Source: an uncultured Tateyamaria sp.
Lineage (GTDB): Bacteria; Pseudomonadota; Alphaproteobacteria; Rhodobacterales; Rhodobacteraceae
Direction: 5' to 3'
DNA: 64,000 nt
Assembly (NCBI RefSeq): GCF_947504105.1
Contig: NZ_CANNGP010000021.1
Span: 1 to 64,000, forward strand
Below the pieces are notes generated by a model. The model searched no databases and was not told where the DNA came from. It saw nothing but the letters and a program-made list of their open reading frames with translations. Positions 62,126 to 64,000 of this stretch are shown here, one piece after another. A program made the translations under genes and the position numbers. Within the stretch, counting starts at the first letter, position 1. Each line of letters begins with the position of its first letter.

Positions 62126-63480
62126 GCGATCCAACCCTTATCACGCTGATTTCCATTGCAGTGACAATCCTGTTTATGATGGGCGTGCCTGTCTTTCTGG
62201 TCATCGCCTACTGGGTGATCGGCATGTCCTTCGTGCTTGAACTGCAGCTTCTCAACATGGGTGCGGCGCTTCAGGACGTGTTCACCGACGGCTTTGCGCT
62301 TCTCGCCATGCCGCTCTTCATCCTCACGGGTGACCTGATCAACCGCTCCGGCATCGCCCGGCGCCTGTCCGACTTCGCCTATGCGTGCCTCGGCTGGATC
62401 CGCGGCGGCCTCGCCATGGCCTCGCTTGGCGCGTGCGGCCTCTTCGCCGCGATCTCGGGGTCGAACTCGGCCACCACCGCCACGATCGGCTCTATGCTGC
62501 ACCCGGAAATGGTCAAGGGTGGCTATGATGAACGCTTCTCTGCGGCCACTGCTGCGGCGGGCGGGACGGTGGGGATCATCATCCCTCCGTCGATCATCTT
62601 CATCGTCTATGGCTTCCTGATGAACTTGCCGATCTCCGACCTGTTCGTTGCCGGGATCATCCCGGGTGCGTTGATGGTCCTGGGCATGATGCTGGCCTGT
62701 TTCATCATTTGTTGGCGCAACGGATGGGGGTACCTGATTGCCCTCAGCCCGTTCCGGGTGTTCAAAACCGCGCTGGGCGCATGGCTTGGTTTCTTTGCCA
62801 TCGGTCTTGTGCTCTGGGGTATCTACACGGGCAAGTTCTCACCCACCGAAGCGGCGGGTGTAACCGTGGGCTTTGGCATCATCGCGGGTCTTGTCAGCTG
62901 GGTGATCAGCAAAGTGTTCAACATGGACCAATCCAAGGATTGGTCAGAGAAGTCCGCGATCTCTATGCTGGTGGTGGAAGGGTTCACCATTCCGCAGATC
63001 CCCGGCATCGTTATGCGCTCGGCCCAGATCACAGGTATCCTCGCGCCGCTGATCGCTATCTCGGTGGTGATGCAACAGATCTTGTCGCTTCTGGGCGCGC
63101 AGCAGGTGATCGGCGATTTCGTAACCTCAATGGGCGGCTACTATCCGGTTCTGTTTACAGCGATGGGCATCGTGTTCATTTGTGGCATGGTGCTGGAATC
63201 ACTGCCCGTGACCATCATCCTTGCCCCGATCCTTGCGCCCATTGCGGCCTCGGTGGGTGTCGATCCTGTCCACTTCGCCGTGATCTTCCTGGTTGGTGCA
63301 TCCATCGGCTTCGTCACACCTCCCTACGGTCTCAATCTCTACGTTGCGTCAGGCGTAACAGGCGTTCCATATTTCCGCCTGCTTCGTTATACCGTGCCGT
63401 ATCTGTTCGCCCTTATTTCAGTGTGGATCATCGTTTCACTAACGCCTGACCTCGCGCTGCTCCTGCTGCCAGAAAGATAA
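62122..63480 (+). CDS. TRAP transporter large permease (DctM family)
   Basis: A 452-residue inner-membrane protein with about twelve helices. FALLAMPLFILTGDLINRSGIARRLSDFAYACLGW, GACGLFAAISGSNSATTATIG and GGTVGIIIPPSIIFIVYGFLM are DctM hallmarks, and APILAPIAASVGVDPVHFAVIFLV with FVTPPYGLNLYVASGVTG closes the protein. It forms the ion-coupled channel of the TRAP system. The start overlaps the dctQ stop; an IclR regulator follows after 12 bases. Confidence 0.95.
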   Translation: MSDPTLITLISIAVTILFMMGVPVFLVIAYWVIGMSFVLELQLLNMGAALQDVFTDGFALLAMPLFILTGDLINRSGIARRLSDFAYACLGWIRGGLAMASLGACGLFAAISGSNSATTATIGSMLHPEMVKGGYDERFSAATAAAGGTVGIIIPPSIIFIVYGFLMNLPISDLFVAGIIPGALMVLGMMLACFIICWRNGWGYLIALSPFRVFKTALGAWLGFFAIGLVLWGIYTGKFSPTEAAGVTVGFGIIAGLVSWVISKVFNMDQSKDWSEKSAISMLVVEGFTIPQIPGIVMRSAQITGILAPLIAISVVMQQILSLLGAQQVIGDFVTSMGGYYPVLFTAMGIVFICGMVLESLPVTIILAPILAPIAASVGVDPVHFAVIFLVGASIGFVTPPYGLNLYVASGVTGVPYFRLLRYTVPYLFALISVWIIVSLTPDLALLLLPER

Positions 63481-63492
63481 TGCCGTAGAGCC

Positions 63493-64000
63493 ATGCCTGA
63501 CGATCATCGCCCCCGCAAGGAAACCCAAATCCCCACCAATCTGCGCCTGCTGATGGTGCTGGAGGAGGTCGCCAAGCGTGGGGTGGCCGTCAAACCGACA
63601 GACCTGATCGATGCATTGGGTCTGCCTAAACCCACCGTCCACCGTCTGTTGCAGACGGCTGAGGCCGAGGGGTTCCTGCAACGCGATCTGGATGGGCGCA
63701 GCTATGGGCCGGGCCCGCGTCTGCGGGCCTTGGCCGTCAGCACAATGTCATCGGAGCATTTGCGCACGGCACGCCTGACCATCCTGCGCAGCGTGGCAGA
63801 GGAGGTGGGCGAGACCTGCAACCTTGCCACTGCTGACCGCGAGGGGATGACCTATCTCGACCGGGTCGAAACCGAATGGCCGCTGCGCATTCAGCTGCCC
63901 ATCGGCACGCAGGTGCCGTTCCATTGCACGGCATCGGGCAAGATGTACTTGTCGACCCTGCGCCCCCACATCCTGCGGACAGTTCTGACGACCCGACCGC
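63493..64000 (+). CDS. IclR-family regulator, cut by the window end
   Basis: 169 codons of a longer gene. The N-terminal winged helix (IPTNLRLLMVLEEVAKRGVAVKPTDLIDALGLPKPTVHRLLQTAEAEGFLQRD) and the start of the ligand domain (ARLTILRSVAEEVGETCNLATADREGMTYLDRVET, then LPIGTQVPFHCTASGKMYL) match IclR proteins, usually 250-270 residues. The ATG at 63493 lies 12 bases after dctM, so it may be the last gene of the TRAP operon and its regulator. Confidence 0.92.
   Translation, partial: MPDDHRPRKETQIPTNLRLLMVLEEVAKRGVAVKPTDLIDALGLPKPTVHRLLQTAEAEGFLQRDLDGRSYGPGPRLRALAVSTMSSEHLRTARLTILRSVAEEVGETCNLATADREGMTYLDRVETEWPLRIQLPIGTQVPFHCTASGKMYLSTLRPHILRTVLTTRP

Noticed and set aside
1-64000. tRNA, rRNA, tmRNA genes, CRISPR arrays or prophage
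   Set aside because: No cloverleaf cores, conserved RNA segments, regularly spaced repeats or phage structural genes were recognised on either strand.

Overview
The window reads as chromosomal DNA of a marine-type alphaproteobacterium of the Rhodobacteraceae (Roseobacter group). This is inferred from the high GC content, dense operons with ATGA/TGATG start-stop overlaps, and typical family markers: a DUF1150 gene after an Hsp20 gene, a DUF465 gene, the lgt-midA-pgeF operon, a fused Sat-CysC, TRAP transporters, several CUT1 sugar ABC systems and an alphaproteobacterial-type RpoH promoter. No rRNA, tRNA or CRISPR array was seen.

Layout. 0-3.5 kb is a decayed, mobile-element-rich edge: a frameshifted PPOX flavoprotein gene, an IS110-type transposase broken by a 40-bp imperfect palindrome, an unknown acidic protein and a P-loop kinase remnant. 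3.5-11.3 kb holds housekeeping and small-metabolism genes: a MarR/monooxygenase pair with its operator, an EamA exporter, a Nudix hydrolase, a lipase-like hydrolase, an orphan phnM, purEK, and hsp20-DUF1150 behind an RpoH promoter. 11.6-26.4 kb is one large catabolic locus. A divergent LacI-type regulator faces a Tat-exported binding protein, two permeases and two different ATPases, then a MocA-like dehydrogenase, an IolE/MocC-like isomerase, a three-part oxygenase (MocD-like di-iron hydroxylase, MocE-like Rieske ferredoxin, MocF-like reductase), a divergent PanB-like protein, a DUF4432 protein and a xylose isomerase. It looks like import and oxidative demethylation of a methylated sugar or cyclitol; the substrate is unknown.

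26.6-29.9 kb holds phzF and a sulfate-activation gene in which a MarR/EPS-type winged helix is fused in frame to ATP sulfurylase-APS kinase, with two matching operator-like palindromes just upstream. 30-38 kb has a membrane ferredoxin-adenylate cyclase, trxB with a divergent Lrp regulator, a Hint-domain protein, the pgeF-midA-lgt operon and ubiK. 39-42 kb has ybjN-proC-csaA-2-hydroxyacid dehydrogenase. 42.6-46.4 kb pairs an AcoR-like activator, lacking the sigma-54 contact motif, with a flavin monooxygenase. 46.6-52.2 kb has tdk, arsH, a KAS III-like gene and otnK-otnC.

52.2-58.3 kb is a second sugar ABC locus that is visibly decaying: a nonsense codon in its glycoside hydrolase and a deletion that removes the end of the binding protein and the start of a permease, while the ATPase, one permease and the LacI regulator remain open. 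58.4-64 kb has a GMC oxidoreductase divergent from a TRAP transporter (dctP-dctQ-dctM) followed by an IclR regulator cut by the window edge.
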